Positions 37,549 through 46,766 of a DNA stretch of 64,000 bases are shown here, one piece after another; the first letter of the stretch is position 1, and every line of letters starts with the position of its first letter. Under the pieces are notes generated by a model. The model worked only from the letters and a program-made list of their open reading frames with translations. It was not told the origin of the DNA and did no database searches. This stretch comes from Gillisella vitis. Its GTDB lineage: Bacteria; Pseudomonadota; Alphaproteobacteria; Rhizobiales; Rhizobiaceae. The position numbers and the translations under genes were made by a program. The stretch covers positions 186,001 to 250,000 of the forward strand of contig WPHV01000009.1 of NCBI GenBank assembly GCA_009744235.1, given 5' to 3'.

Positions 37549-37584
37549 GCAGCATCCGGTTGAAACAGGAGAGGAACCATCGCA

Positions 37585-37962
37585 TCACACCTCAAACACA
37601 TCGTCGAAGGATTCCGGAAAGCTATGGCGTGCCACGCGCTCATCGATGCGCAGCAGCGCTTCATAGGACAGGGGATCGAAATCCTTTTCCACCGCCACCA
37701 CTTCGCGCCCAAACAGCAGATTGAGCCGGGCCGCATCCAGATTACCACGCTCGAAAGGTTCAGCGCCGAAGTGATGCCAGAGCGCGTGCAGGAAAGCCGC
37801 ATCGATGCGGTGTTCCTTGGTGCCTGGATAGGCCTTGCGCGGCATGGCCTTGATGGGGGTGACGCCCCGGGGATTAGCCCGGCGAATGGTGAACTGTACA
37901 CCTGTTCCGGGCATGCCGGAGGGAAATCCACGGTGCTTGGTCATATCAGGGGCTTTGGACAT
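37585..37962 (-). CDS. Small protein of unknown function in the pcc operon (copy B)
   Basis: A 125-residue paralogue of the next gene (copy A), arranged in tandem, 36 bases apart. I start it at ATG 37962 (MSKAPDMTKHRG), which gives the same length as copy A; a longer frame to 38106 would run into the end of pccB. Shared positions include KHRGFP, the FGAEPFERGNLD core, LFGRE and the SFPESFDD tail. The most variable part is residues 34-50. It lies 79 bp downstream of pccB. No catalytic motif is recognised. Confidence 0.8.
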   Translation of the reverse strand: MSKAPDMTKHRGFPSGMPGTGVQFTIRRANPRGVTPIKAMPRKAYPGTKEHRIDAAFLHALWHHFGAEPFERGNLDAARLNLLFGREVVAVEKDFDPLSYEALLRIDERVARHSFPESFDDVFEV

Positions 37963-38041
37963 CCATGCCGCCCTTTCTTGTCTGCCGGAACAGGTCCGAT
38001 CTTGTTGTTGAAGTGAACCCGCTATCAAAGTGGGCCAGTTT

Positions 38042-39574
38042 TTAAAGCGGAATGGTATCGTGTTTTTTCCAATGGGTCGCAACCTGCTTGCCACGCAGCG
38101 AGGCAAAGGCCCGGGCGATGCGCTTGCGTGATGAATGCGGCATGATCACTTCGTCAATAAAGCCGCGCTCGGCCGCCACGAACGGATTGGCGAAACGCTC
38201 CTCATATTCTCGGGTGCGCGCCGCGATCTTTTCCGGGTCGCCCAGTTCGGAACGGTAGAGAATTTCCGTCGCACCCTTGGCTCCCATGACAGCGATTTCC
38301 GCCGTCGGCCAGGCATAATTCACGTCAGCGCCAATATGCTTGGAGGCCATCACGTCATAGGCGCCGCCATAGGCCTTGCGGGTGATCAGCGTCACCATCG
38401 GCACGGTCGCCTCAGAATAGGCAAACAGCAGCTTAGCACCGTGTTTGATGACCCCGCCATATTCCTGCGCCACGCCAGGCAGAAAGCCCGGCACATCCAC
38501 CAGCGTCAGGATCGGAATGGAAAAGGCATCGCAAAACCGCACAAAACGGGCCGCCTTGCGCGAGCTATCAATATCCAGGCAGCCAGCCAGCACCATCGGC
38601 TGGTTGGCGACGACACCGACCGTCTGGCCTTCCAGCCGGATGAAACCGGTGATGATGTTCTTGGCAAAAGCCTCCTGAAGCTCGAAGAAATCGCCTTCGT
38701 CGGCCAGCGCGTGGATCAGTTCCTTCATGTCGTAAGGCTTGCTGGAACTGTCGGGGATCAGCGTATCCAACCGCATTTCAAGCCGGGCCGGATCATCGTA
38801 GAACGGCCTGCTCGGCGGCTTTTCGCGGTTGTTCAGCGGCAGGAAGTCAAATAGCAGCCGCACCTGTTCCAGCGCCTCGACATCGTTTTCATAGGCGCCA
38901 TCAGCCACCGAGGATTTCTTCGTGTGCGTCCCCGCCCCGCCCAGTTCTTCCGCCGTGACAATTTCGTTGGTCACGGTCTTCACCACGTCAGGACCGGTGA
39001 CGAACATGTAGGACGTGTCGCGCACCATGAAAATGAAGTCGGTCATGGCAGGTGAATAGACCGCACCGCCCGCGCATGGCCCCATAATGACGGAGATCTG
39101 CGGAATGACGCCTGACACCTCGGCATTGCGGCGAAACACTTCCGCATAGCCAGCAAGCGAAGCCACGCCTTCCTGTATCCGCGCTCCGCCCGAATCGTTG
39201 ATGCCAATCACCGGCGCCCCAACCCGAACCGCCATATCCATGATCTTGCAGATCTTCTGCGCATGGGTTTCTGACAGCGAACCGCCGAGCACGGTAAAAT
39301 CCTGGGAAAACACATAGACCTGCCGCCCATTGATCGTCCCCCAACCGGTGACGACGCCGTCGCCCGCCACTTTCTGGCTGTCCATGCCGAAATCTGTGCA
39401 GCGATGGGTGACATACATATCGTATTCTTCAAACGAGCCTTCATCGAGCAATATCTCGATCCGCTCGCGCGCCGTCAGCTTGCCCTTGGCATGCTGCGCG
39501 TCAATCCGCTTTTCCCCACCGCCAAGACGGGCCTCGGCGCGGCGGCTTTCCAGCTGATCCAATATTGTCGGCAT
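38042..39574 (-). CDS. pccB: Propionyl-CoA carboxylase beta chain (carboxyltransferase)
   Basis: A 510-residue carboxyltransferase that moves the carboxyl group from biotin to propionyl-CoA. It has the two crotonase-like halves of the family: the first with [20 protein letters not shown] and [18 protein letters not shown], the second with [20 protein letters not shown] and [33 protein letters not shown] also fits the PccB subgroup. ATG 39574 follows GAGGATCAC and is preferred over 39706. It opens the operon pccB, copy B, copy A, pccA, mutase. Confidence 0.94.
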   Translation of the reverse strand: MPTILDQLESRRAEARLGGGEKRIDAQHAKGKLTARERIEILLDEGSFEEYDMYVTHRCTDFGMDSQKVAGDGVVTGWGTINGRQVYVFSQDFTVLGGSLSETHAQKICKIMDMAVRVGAPVIGINDSGGARIQEGVASLAGYAEVFRRNAEVSGVIPQISVIMGPCAGGAVYSPAMTDFIFMVRDTSYMFVTGPDVVKTVTNEIVTAEELGGAGTHTKKSSVADGAYENDVEALEQVRLLFDFLPLNNREKPPSRPFYDDPARLEMRLDTLIPDSSSKPYDMKELIHALADEGDFFELQEAFAKNIITGFIRLEGQTVGVVANQPMVLAGCLDIDSSRKAARFVRFCDAFSIPILTLVDVPGFLPGVAQEYGGVIKHGAKLLFAYSEATVPMVTLITRKAYGGAYDVMASKHIGADVNYAWPTAEIAVMGAKGATEILYRSELGDPEKIAARTREYEERFANPFVAAERGFIDEVIMPHSSRKRIARAFASLRGKQVATHWKKHDTIPL

Positions 39575-39760
39575 GTGATCCTCATCCTGTGTCACGCGGA
39601 CCTTAAAGCATAAAAGCTTAAACCGGAATCGGCTTAAGGTATCATGCAGAAAAGACATTTTATGCGGCGAGACCGTGATGCCCAATGAGAAAAGCCGCAA
39701 TGGCAACAGAGTGCAATTGCGGCTTTGAAGCGTAAAAATGGCCGGAATATCATGTAAATT

Positions 39761-39803
39761 GACCGGATCGGAAGCCGCGTTGCAATCTCCGATCCGGTCT
39801 TTT
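39761..39803. terminator. Hairpin between pccB promoter region and the RND pump gene
   Basis: GACCGGATCGGA (39761-39772) and its exact complement (39788-39799) form a 12-bp stem with TTTT behind it on the + strand. The genes on both sides run leftward, so it would end the RND pump transcript only as a stem without a T run. It separates that transcript from the pcc operon, whose promoter must lie in 39575-39760. Confidence 0.6.
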
Positions 39804-39828
39804 CAAACGATGCGCCTAGTCGCCCGAC

Positions 39829-42800
39829 TTAATGGTCACTATGCGGTGCATGATGTTCGGGTGGCTTACCCAAGCCAAGCCAGGACTTCAATTTTTCACG
39901 CACGGTCTGGAAGGTGACGTAGAGCATCGGGATCACAAACAGACCGAGCGTACTGGCCGTCAACATGCCGATGAAGACAGGCGTACTGACATTGTGCCTT
40001 GCCATCATCGACGCGCCATTTGCCCAGACCAGCGGCACGAGGCCAAGGATGAAGGCAATCGACGTCATCATTACGGCGCGGAAACGCAGCTTAGCCCCCA
40101 GCACCGCCGCATCAGCAATCGGCATGCCTTGCTCACGATGTTCCTTGGCAAACTCGACGATCAGGATACCGTTCTTGGCGGCAAGGGCGATGAGCACCAC
40201 AAGGCCGATCTGTGCGTAGAGATCCATCGTCATATGCGTCAGCGCCATGCCGGCAAAGGCCCCAAACACACCCACGATGACGGAAAGCAGAACCGGCACG
40301 GGAATGGTCCAGCTTTCGTAAAGCGCCACCAGGAACAGGTAGGCAAACAGCAGGGCCAGTGCCAGGATGATACCGGTCTGGCCGGAGGCCTGCTGTTCCT
40401 GATAGGCCGTTCCCGTCCATTCCAGCGCAAAGCCGGCTGGCAGGGTTTTGGCAACCACCTGCTTGAATGCTTCCATGGCGTCCCCGGACGATGTGCCGGG
40501 AGCAGCCGAGCCATTGATCGTCACGGCGCGATAGTTGTTATAGCGGGTGATGACTGGCGGACCGACGATTGTCTTCACCTCGGCAATCGACTGGAGAGGC
40601 ACCATGTCACTATTGGAGTTGCGGACATAGATGTTCCACAGCGCCGATGTATCGCGGCGATTGGCGGCATCGCCCTGGACCTTGACCTGCCAGGTACGTC
40701 CGAACTCGTTGAAGTCGTTGACATAGGAGCCACCGAGCGTTGCCTGCAGGGCGTCAAAGATATCGCTGATGCTGATGCCGAGCGCCTGGGCTTTTTCACG
40801 ATCGATATCGAGATAGATCGACGGCGCATTGGCACCATAGGTGGTGAAGACACGCGCCAGCTGCGGGTTCTGATTGGCCGCACCGACCACGCCATAGGCG
40901 ACATTGGCCATGGTAGCCGGATCGGCACCCTCAAGCGACTCGATCATCGCTTCGAAACCGCCACTGGTGGAAAGACCCAGAACGGGCGGAAGGTTGAAGG
41001 GCAGAACCGTGGCGGCCTTGACCTGCTGAACCATGCCGAACGTCCGGCCAATAACCGCTTGTACCTTGTCCAAGGCGGTCGGGCGATCCGCGAAGGGTTT
41101 CAGCTTCACGATCATGAAGGCGGAATTGCTGGCCGAATAGCTGTCCAGGAAGGAATAACCGATAACCGAAGAGACGTTTTCGATTTGTGGAATAGCCTTC
41201 AGCAAATCCTCCACCTGTCCAACCGCACCACTTGTCCGTGCCACCGAAGCGCCATCGGGCAATTGCACCGCGATGAAGAACGTGCCCTGGTCTTCTTCCG
41301 GTAGGAAGCCGCTCGGGGTGATCTTCGATATGCCGTAAATACCAGCCCCGCCAACGCCGATGATCAGCAGAGACAGAACCGCCATGCGAACCATTTTCTG
41401 GACCGCCCAGGCATAGCCGTCGCGGGTATTGTCGATACGGCGACTGATCCAGCCCATGATGCCGCGTTTTTCGCCGGTGTGGCGCAGGAAGACGGCGCAG
41501 AGAGCCGGCGACAGCGTCAGCGCGTTAATGGCCGAGATCAGCATGGCAACACTGATGGTGACCGAAAACTGCCGGAACAATTCGCCTGATATGCCAGAAA
41601 TGAAGCCGATGGGAACGAAAACCGAGAGCAGGACAAGGGTAATCGCAACAATCGGACCGGTGACCTGGGCCATGGCCTTCTTGGTGGCGGCAACCGGTGT
41701 CAGCTCCGGCTCCTCCTCCATCACGCGCTCGACATTTTCCACGACGACAATCGCGTCGTCGACAACAATGCCGATGGCAAGAACAAGGGCGAGAAGCGAG
41801 ACCGTATTGGCCGAGTAGCCAAGCGCCAGCAGCACCGCGAATGTGGCGATAACGCTGACGGGTACGGCGATGATCGGGATGATTGTCGCCCGGACATTGC
41901 CGAGAAACAGGAAGACGACCAGTGCCACCAACACGAAGGCTTCGATCAAGGTATGAATGACGGATTCAATCGTATCCTCAACGAAGGTGGTCGAGTCGTA
42001 CATGACATTGGCGCGCATGCCTTCCGGCATCCGGCTGTTCAGCTCCGCGATCTTGGCGCTGACGGCGGCAGCCGTGTTCAGCGCGTTGGCACCGGGAGAC
42101 ATATAAATGCCCATGGCAACCCCCGGATCGCCTTCGCGCCGGGAGACCGTATCATCGTTCTGTGCGCCCAGTTCGACACGGGCAACATCCTTCACTTTCA
42201 GGACCGAGCCGTCCTTGTTGGCACGTAGCACGATATTGCCGAATTCCTCAGGCGTTTCGAGACGGCCCTGGGTCTGGACATTGTACTGGAATGCCTGGTC
42301 GTCAGGCACCGGACGCGCGCCGATACGGCCAACAGGTGCCTGGACGTTCTGGGCGGAAATCGCACTTGTGACATCCGAAGGCACCAGGCCAAGGCTGGAC
42401 AAACGGTCCACATCGAACCAGATGCGCATCGAATACTTCATGTTACTGAAGAGCGATGCCGAACCGACGCCTGGAAGACGAGAGATCTCATCCAGAACAT
42501 TGATCGTCGCGTAATTGGTCATGAACAGCGGATCGAACTTGCCCTTCTCGCTCTGCAACATGATGAATTGCAGAATGGATGAGGATTTCTTGCTGACCGA
42601 GACACCAAGATTTTGAACGTCGCTGGGCAGCGAGGACAGAGCCGTCTGCACGCGGTTGTTGACGTTAACGGTGTTAATGTCGGCATCGCTGCCCAGTGCG
42701 AAACTGACGGTCAGCGAATAGCTGCCATCATTACCGCTGGTGCTTTTCATGTAGAGAGCTTTGTCGACCCCAATCACCTTGGATTCGAGCGGTTGCGCAA

Positions 42801-42984
42801 CGGTCTGCTCCAGCACTTCGGCGGAAGCGCCGGGATAGGTGGCCGTCACCTGGACCTGTGGCGGCACGATATCGGGAAGTTGTGAGACCGATATTCTGGT
42901 CAGCGCCAGGCCACCGGCAATCGTCAGCACGATGGCAATGACGATTGCCATGCGTGGACGATCAATGAAAATATTGGAAAACAT
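39829..42984 (-). CDS. RND multidrug efflux pump, HAE1 type (AcrB-like)
   Basis: A 1051-residue inner-membrane proton/drug antiporter with twelve membrane spans in two repeats. Proton-relay aspartates lie in [18 protein letters not shown] (near residue 405), and the partner Lys in [35 protein letters not shown] is the usual N-terminus. The C-terminus ends with a His-rich tail (EHHAPHSDH). It works with the adaptor encoded three bases upstream and with an outer-membrane channel not in this operon. The divergent TetR regulator is of the AcrR/TtgR type, so drugs, bile-like compounds or plant phenolics are likely substrates. Confidence 0.93.
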   Translation of the reverse strand: MFSNIFIDRPRMAIVIAIVLTIAGGLALTRISVSQLPDIVPPQVQVTATYPGASAEVLEQTVAQPLESKVIGVDKALYMKSTSGNDGSYSLTVSFALGSDADINTVNVNNRVQTALSSLPSDVQNLGVSVSKKSSSILQFIMLQSEKGKFDPLFMTNYATINVLDEISRLPGVGSASLFSNMKYSMRIWFDVDRLSSLGLVPSDVTSAISAQNVQAPVGRIGARPVPDDQAFQYNVQTQGRLETPEEFGNIVLRANKDGSVLKVKDVARVELGAQNDDTVSRREGDPGVAMGIYMSPGANALNTAAAVSAKIAELNSRMPEGMRANVMYDSTTFVEDTIESVIHTLIEAFVLVALVVFLFLGNVRATIIPIIAVPVSVIATFAVLLALGYSANTVSLLALVLAIGIVVDDAIVVVENVERVMEEEPELTPVAATKKAMAQVTGPIVAITLVLLSVFVPIGFISGISGELFRQFSVTISVAMLISAINALTLSPALCAVFLRHTGEKRGIMGWISRRIDNTRDGYAWAVQKMVRMAVLSLLIIGVGGAGIYGISKITPSGFLPEEDQGTFFIAVQLPDGASVARTSGAVGQVEDLLKAIPQIENVSSVIGYSFLDSYSASNSAFMIVKLKPFADRPTALDKVQAVIGRTFGMVQQVKAATVLPFNLPPVLGLSTSGGFEAMIESLEGADPATMANVAYGVVGAANQNPQLARVFTTYGANAPSIYLDIDREKAQALGISISDIFDALQATLGGSYVNDFNEFGRTWQVKVQGDAANRRDTSALWNIYVRNSNSDMVPLQSIAEVKTIVGPPVITRYNNYRAVTINGSAAPGTSSGDAMEAFKQVVAKTLPAGFALEWTGTAYQEQQASGQTGIILALALLFAYLFLVALYESWTIPVPVLLSVIVGVFGAFAGMALTHMTMDLYAQIGLVVLIALAAKNGILIVEFAKEHREQGMPIADAAVLGAKLRFRAVMMTSIAFILGLVPLVWANGASMMARHNVSTPVFIGMLTASTLGLFVIPMLYVTFQTVREKLKSWLGLGKPPEHHAPHSDH

Positions 42985-42987
42985 CGC

Positions 42988-44145
42988 TTAGCCCTGCTTT
43001 GGTGCGGCGGGTGGAGCCTGGTCGGCCGGCTGTGCATTGACCGGTGTATTTGGCCGAACACGCTGGATTCCGTCGGTAATCACCTTGTCGCCTTCCTTGA
43101 GGCCATTGGTGACAACAGCCATTTCCGGCGTGGACTGCCCAAGCGTCACACGGCGCACCTGCGCAATGCTCTTGTCGTCAACCACATAGACATAGGAGCC
43201 TTGCTGATCGACCATGACCGAGGCACGCGGAATGGTGAGGTAATCGGTCGGCTCGACGGTTTCGAGAATGACACGGACGAATTCGTCATTCACCAGCTCC
43301 CGATGTCCCGTTGCCAGCAACGGATTGGGGATAGTACCGCGCAGGGTGATGGAGTCGGTATTCTCGGACACGCTGATGTCGTAAAAATCGAGCGTGCCTT
43401 CCTGGGAATACACTCTGCCATCGGGCAGACGGATCTTGAGCTTCACGTTCTTTTCCAGCCCGCCGTCCTTGTCGAACCGCTGCCTCAATTCGATGAGACG
43501 GCGCACGGATACTGGGAATTTCACATACATCGGGTCCTGACTGACCACTGTGGCCAGAGTTCCCGATGAGGACGACACGACATTGCCGACGGTGACCGAA
43601 GCAAGGCCAATTCGACCATCGATAGGCGCGATGATATCGGTATAGCCAAGATTGATCTGCGAGGTGCGCACATCGGCTTCCGATTCCGCGACCTTAGCAA
43701 TCGAAGTCCGCTGCGTGGCCCGTGCGTCGTCCAGATTGCTCTGGCTGCCGCTGCCACCGGCTCGAAGCTGCTCATTACGAGCAAGCGATATATTCGAATT
43801 TTCAAGGGTGGCCTGATTTTCGGCAAGAGTTGCCTTCTTGGAATCCAGATCGGCCTCATAGGACTGCCGCTCGATGCGGAACAGGACCTGGCCCTTTTTG
43901 ACCTCAGAGCCTTCCTTGAAAAGCTGCTCTTCCAGGAACCCGGTCACACGGGCGACGAGATTGACGGAATCCGTCGCCTCAACCCGGCCATTGACCTCGG
44001 TCGTGTCATTGATCGGCTTCAGCTTGGCAATCGCCACGCCAACGGCAGGCGGCCCGGCATTAGGCATCTGCGCAAAGGAAGGGGTTGAAAGGGAAAGGGC
44101 TGCAAGGGCGCAACCCGTGATTAAAAATCGTTTTGTCTTTTGCAT
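42988..44145 (-). CDS. RND efflux adaptor (AcrA-like)
   Basis: A 385-residue periplasmic adaptor. A signal sequence (RFLITGCALAALSLSTPSFA) ends near residue 25. The order is the usual one: beta-barrel start (NDTTEVNGRVEATDSVNLVA), lipoyl half, coiled-coil hairpin (DLDSKKATLAENQATLEN region), second lipoyl half with GRIGLASVTVGNVVSS, and a C-terminal barrel. ATG 44145 is used; GTG 44157 is an alternative start with the same frame. It is three bases from the pump gene and divergent from the TetR repressor. Confidence 0.9.
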   Translation of the reverse strand: MQKTKRFLITGCALAALSLSTPSFAQMPNAGPPAVGVAIAKLKPINDTTEVNGRVEATDSVNLVARVTGFLEEQLFKEGSEVKKGQVLFRIERQSYEADLDSKKATLAENQATLENSNISLARNEQLRAGGSGSQSNLDDARATQRTSIAKVAESEADVRTSQINLGYTDIIAPIDGRIGLASVTVGNVVSSSSGTLATVVSQDPMYVKFPVSVRRLIELRQRFDKDGGLEKNVKLKIRLPDGRVYSQEGTLDFYDISVSENTDSITLRGTIPNPLLATGHRELVNDEFVRVILETVEPTDYLTIPRASVMVDQQGSYVYVVDDKSIAQVRRVTLGQSTPEMAVVTNGLKEGDKVITDGIQRVRPNTPVNAQPADQAPPAAPKQG

Positions 44146-44183
44146 GGCTAGGAACACTCCAACGGTAGCGTCTCCGATATATA

Positions 44184-44206
44184 TACATACATACCGTTTG
44201 TAAATA
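44184..44206. promoter_or_regulatory. AcrR-like operator between the RND pump and tetR
   Basis: TACATACAT (44184-44192) is identical to one half of the E. coli AcrR operator as I recall it; TGTAAATA (44199-44206) follows in the place of the other half. It lies 38-61 bases upstream of the adaptor start, in the divergent gap, where a TetR dimer would repress both genes. Confidence 0.55.
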
Positions 44207-44285
44207 GGATTGATCGCGGCGCGTAAATATGTGATGAATTAGAAAACGACGTTTCGTGCCCGACCATTTTGCCCAGGAGGACCCA

Positions 44286-44942
44286 TTGCGGAGAACCAAG
44301 GAAGAAGCAGCGGAAACCCACATGCAGCTCCTGAACGCTGCCGAACAGCTTTTCCTCACCAAAGGCTTCGACCAGACGTCATTGGACGAGATTGCCCAGG
44401 CGGTGGGCGTGACGCGCGGCGCTGTCCATTGGCATTTCAAGAACAAGCGCGGTATTCTCGAAGCCCTTCGCAACCAGGCCTTTAAACCTTTCGAGCAATT
44501 GGCAGCGCGGCTCCCGGCAGACAGTTCCGTCGATGTGTTTGCTGCTCTTGAACAAATATTGTTCGACATGCTGGCGCATCTTCAAGCCGACGAGCGGCGG
44601 CGCGGCGTGATCCGGGTCAGCCTGCATCTGGACCTTTCCATAAAGGAAACCGACTCGGATGGCATTCTGAGCACGCTCAAGGTAAAGTTACTGCCCCTCT
44701 TCCAGGTTGCCGCCGAAAGGGGCCAATTGACCGCGCCCTGGAGCCCCGCCTCCGCCGCCATGACCCTGAGCGCGACCATTTCCGGCCTGATCGGCGAATG
44801 GGCATTCGGCCGGGATAATTTTCAACTCGTGCCTTATGCGCAGCAATTCGTCCGGATCGCGCTGGTGGGTTTCGGCATGCAAAGCCGGGACTGTTCTACA
44901 ATTCATAAAGAGCCAGGCCAAAGAGAACCGGGAAAGCCCTGA
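44286..44942 (+). CDS. TetR family repressor of the RND pump (AcrR/TtgR-like)
   Basis: A 218-residue repressor. I start it at TTG 44286, since a perfect AGGAGG lies five bases upstream and the resulting N-terminus RRTKEEAAETHMQLLNAAE matches AcrR/TtgR. The GTG at 44256 gives ten extra residues without a good ribosome-binding site. The DNA-binding helix is TSLDEIAQAVGVTRGAVHWH (about residues 31-50). The C-terminal helical domain (about 70-205) binds ligands in this family. It is divergent from the adaptor gene and probably represses the pump until an inducer binds. Confidence 0.88.
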   Translation: MRRTKEEAAETHMQLLNAAEQLFLTKGFDQTSLDEIAQAVGVTRGAVHWHFKNKRGILEALRNQAFKPFEQLAARLPADSSVDVFAALEQILFDMLAHLQADERRRGVIRVSLHLDLSIKETDSDGILSTLKVKLLPLFQVAAERGQLTAPWSPASAAMTLSATISGLIGEWAFGRDNFQLVPYAQQFVRIALVGFGMQSRDCSTIHKEPGQREPGKP

Positions 44943-45136
44943 TCCGCCTGTCTCAGTAGCGTCGGTATATTCCGCTCCCCTCGGCGTCCGGAACCGAAGA
45001 TTCCACCAAATATCCCCTGCTTTCGGCAGGAAAAATACCGCTTGGCTTGTAGATTCCAGATCCGGCGCACTCGGCTTTTCAAAGGCAGTGAGCTTTGCGT
45101 CTTAGTAGCATTGCGCCGCACTGCGAGACCGGATCG

Positions 45137-46267
45137 ATGGAGCGACCCTTGGATATTCTCGAACGCCTGGTGGCCTTCCCTTCCGTTGTCGGCACAGCCA
45201 ATGGCGAGATTGTCAGCTTCATCCGTGACTATCTGCAAAACCACGGCGTGGCGGTGAGCGTGCTTCCCGGGCCTGAGGGCGACCGCAGCAATCTGTTTGC
45301 CACCATCGGCCCCAAACATGTGCCCGGCTATATCCTCTCCGGCCATATGGATGTGGTGCCAGCAGGCGAAAGCGGCTGGGTGAGCGATCCATTCCAGTTG
45401 CGGCGCGACGGTGACAGGGTTTTTGGCCGTGGCACCAGCGACATGAAAGGGTTTCTGGCCTGCGCTTTGGCCTGCGTTCCAACGCTTGCCGCCATGCCGC
45501 TTGCCCGTCCCATTCATCTCGCCTTTTCCTATGATGAAGAGGCCGGGTGCCGTGGCGTGCCGCATATGCTGGCGCAACTGCCGAGCCTTTGCGAAAGCCC
45601 GCTTGGCGCCATCATCGGCGAACCCAGCGGCATGCGGGCCATCCGCGCCCATAAGGGCAAGGCAGCTGCCCGTGTCACCATTACCGGGCGCTCCGGCCAC
45701 TCATCGCGGCCTGATCTGGGGCTGAATGCCATTCATGCCATGAGTGAGGTTCTGCTTGCTGCCCGCGATGCCGCAAAAACTTTGACAAATGGTCCGTTTG
45801 AAGCGGTGTTTGAACCGCCCTATTCCTCGCTGCAAGTGGGAACCGTGCGCGGGGGACAAGCCGTCAATATCATTCCTGATACCTGTGAGGCCGAGTTTGA
45901 AGCCCGCGCCATTTCTGGCGTTGATCCCGCAGTGCTTTTGCAGCCTGTTCGTCAGGCGGTGGAAGCCCTCATCAGCACGGGTTTTGGCGTGGAATGGACA
46001 GAGATGAGTGCTTATCCGGCACTCTCACTCCCCCAAAACGCCCCTCTTGCCGCGCTGCTGCACCGACTCACAGGCACCGAGCCATTGGCTGCCGTGAGCT
46101 ACGGCACCGAAGCCGGGCTTTTCCAGCAAGCGGGTGTCGATGCCATCATCTGCGGCCCCGGCGATATCAGCCGCGCCCACAAGCCCAACGAATATATCCT
46201 GATGGATGAGCTGGCCACCTGCCAGACCATGATCACCGCTCTCGCAGACCACTGCTGCCAACTCTGA
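45137..46267 (+). CDS. Acetylornithine deacetylase-like M20 hydrolase
   Basis: A 376-residue zinc hydrolase of the ArgE/DapE type in the M20 family. The metal and catalytic residues are visible in SGHMDVVPAG, GRGTSDMKGFLA (bridging Asp), and YDEEAGCRGV (general-base Glu pair); a final His lies in GDISRAHKPNEYI. A central dimerisation domain starts with GKAAARVTITGRSGHSSRPD. ATG 45137 (MERPLDILERL) is chosen over 45095. ArgE of arginine synthesis is one option. Beside catabolic genes for amines or amino acids, hydrolysis of an N-acylated amino acid or polyamine is more likely, which is an inference. Confidence 0.78.
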   Translation: MERPLDILERLVAFPSVVGTANGEIVSFIRDYLQNHGVAVSVLPGPEGDRSNLFATIGPKHVPGYILSGHMDVVPAGESGWVSDPFQLRRDGDRVFGRGTSDMKGFLACALACVPTLAAMPLARPIHLAFSYDEEAGCRGVPHMLAQLPSLCESPLGAIIGEPSGMRAIRAHKGKAAARVTITGRSGHSSRPDLGLNAIHAMSEVLLAARDAAKTLTNGPFEAVFEPPYSSLQVGTVRGGQAVNIIPDTCEAEFEARAISGVDPAVLLQPVRQAVEALISTGFGVEWTEMSAYPALSLPQNAPLAALLHRLTGTEPLAAVSYGTEAGLFQQAGVDAIICGPGDISRAHKPNEYILMDELATCQTMITALADHCCQL

Positions 46268-46282
46268 ACCGAGGACTAATCC

Positions 46283-46639
46283 ATGTCTCTTTTGAAAAGC
46301 ATCGACACCAACCCAACGTTTACGCCGAAAGAATCCAAGGCCCTGCCAGAGCGTTTGATCTCTGGCGATCCGGCTTTCAAGACATGGCCGCAGGATGTCT
46401 GCCGTGGCGAGATGATCCACACCGGCGTGTGGGAAGCCACCCCCGGTGAGACCAAGTCGATCAAGGGCGAGAGCTTTGAATACTGCCATATCCTGTCGGG
46501 CGTTGTGGAGATCACACCCGATGGCGGCGAGCCGGTGATTTACAAGGCGGGCGATCATTTCATCATGAAGCCGGGCTTTGTTGGCGTGTGGAAGACCATT
46601 GAAACGGTGAAGAAAATCTACGTCACCATCATGGCGTAA
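46283..46639 (+). CDS. Small cupin-domain protein
   Basis: A 118-residue single-domain cupin. The barrel signature is seen in GVWEATPGETKSIKGESFEY, where the usual metal-binding His pair is partly replaced, and in YKAGDHFIMKPGFVG. The segment CHILSGVVEITPDG joins the two motifs. Such proteins often serve as sugar- or amine-linked isomerases, dioxygenase-like enzymes or ligand sensors, so no reaction can be named. It lies 15 bases after the M20 deacylase and 127 bp upstream of the aldehyde dehydrogenase, in a common direction. Confidence 0.8.
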   Translation: MSLLKSIDTNPTFTPKESKALPERLISGDPAFKTWPQDVCRGEMIHTGVWEATPGETKSIKGESFEYCHILSGVVEITPDGGEPVIYKAGDHFIMKPGFVGVWKTIETVKKIYVTIMA

Positions 46640-46643
46640 GCCG

Positions 46644-46750
46644 AGCTTAGAGCATCGTGCAGAAAATCGGAATCCGCACGATGCTCTAAGCTTTTGTTTG
46701 GGCATCGGATTTACCCGAAAACCGGTTCCCACTTTTCGGTCCGATGCTCT
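46644..46750. repeat. Mosaic intergenic repeat with two hairpins
   Basis: The first part is a perfect 17-bp inverted repeat (46644-46660 and 46676-46692), with arm AGCTTAGAGCATCGTGC and then TTTGTTTG, a terminator-like layout. The second has GCATCGGA (46702-46709) against TCCGATGC (46740-46747), with CCGAAAA/TTTTCGG nested inside. It lies between the cupin and aldehyde dehydrogenase genes. I recognise the ACCGGTTCCCACTTTTC part as common in rhizobial intergenic repeats. Confidence 0.65.
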
Positions 46751-46766
46751 AGCCTAAGGAACCACC

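Noticed and set aside
37963-38106. N-terminal extension of the small protein copy B
   Set aside because: It would overlap the end of pccB, lacks similarity to copy A, and ATG 37962 gives equal length to the paralogue.
39832-41304. Long + strand frame of 490 codons
   Set aside because: Antisense to the RND pump gene, with His/Arg-rich composition typical of a shadow frame.
45023-45042. Small CCTGC/GCAGG hairpin after the TetR gene
   Set aside because: Five-base stem followed by A rather than T residues in the direction of transcription.
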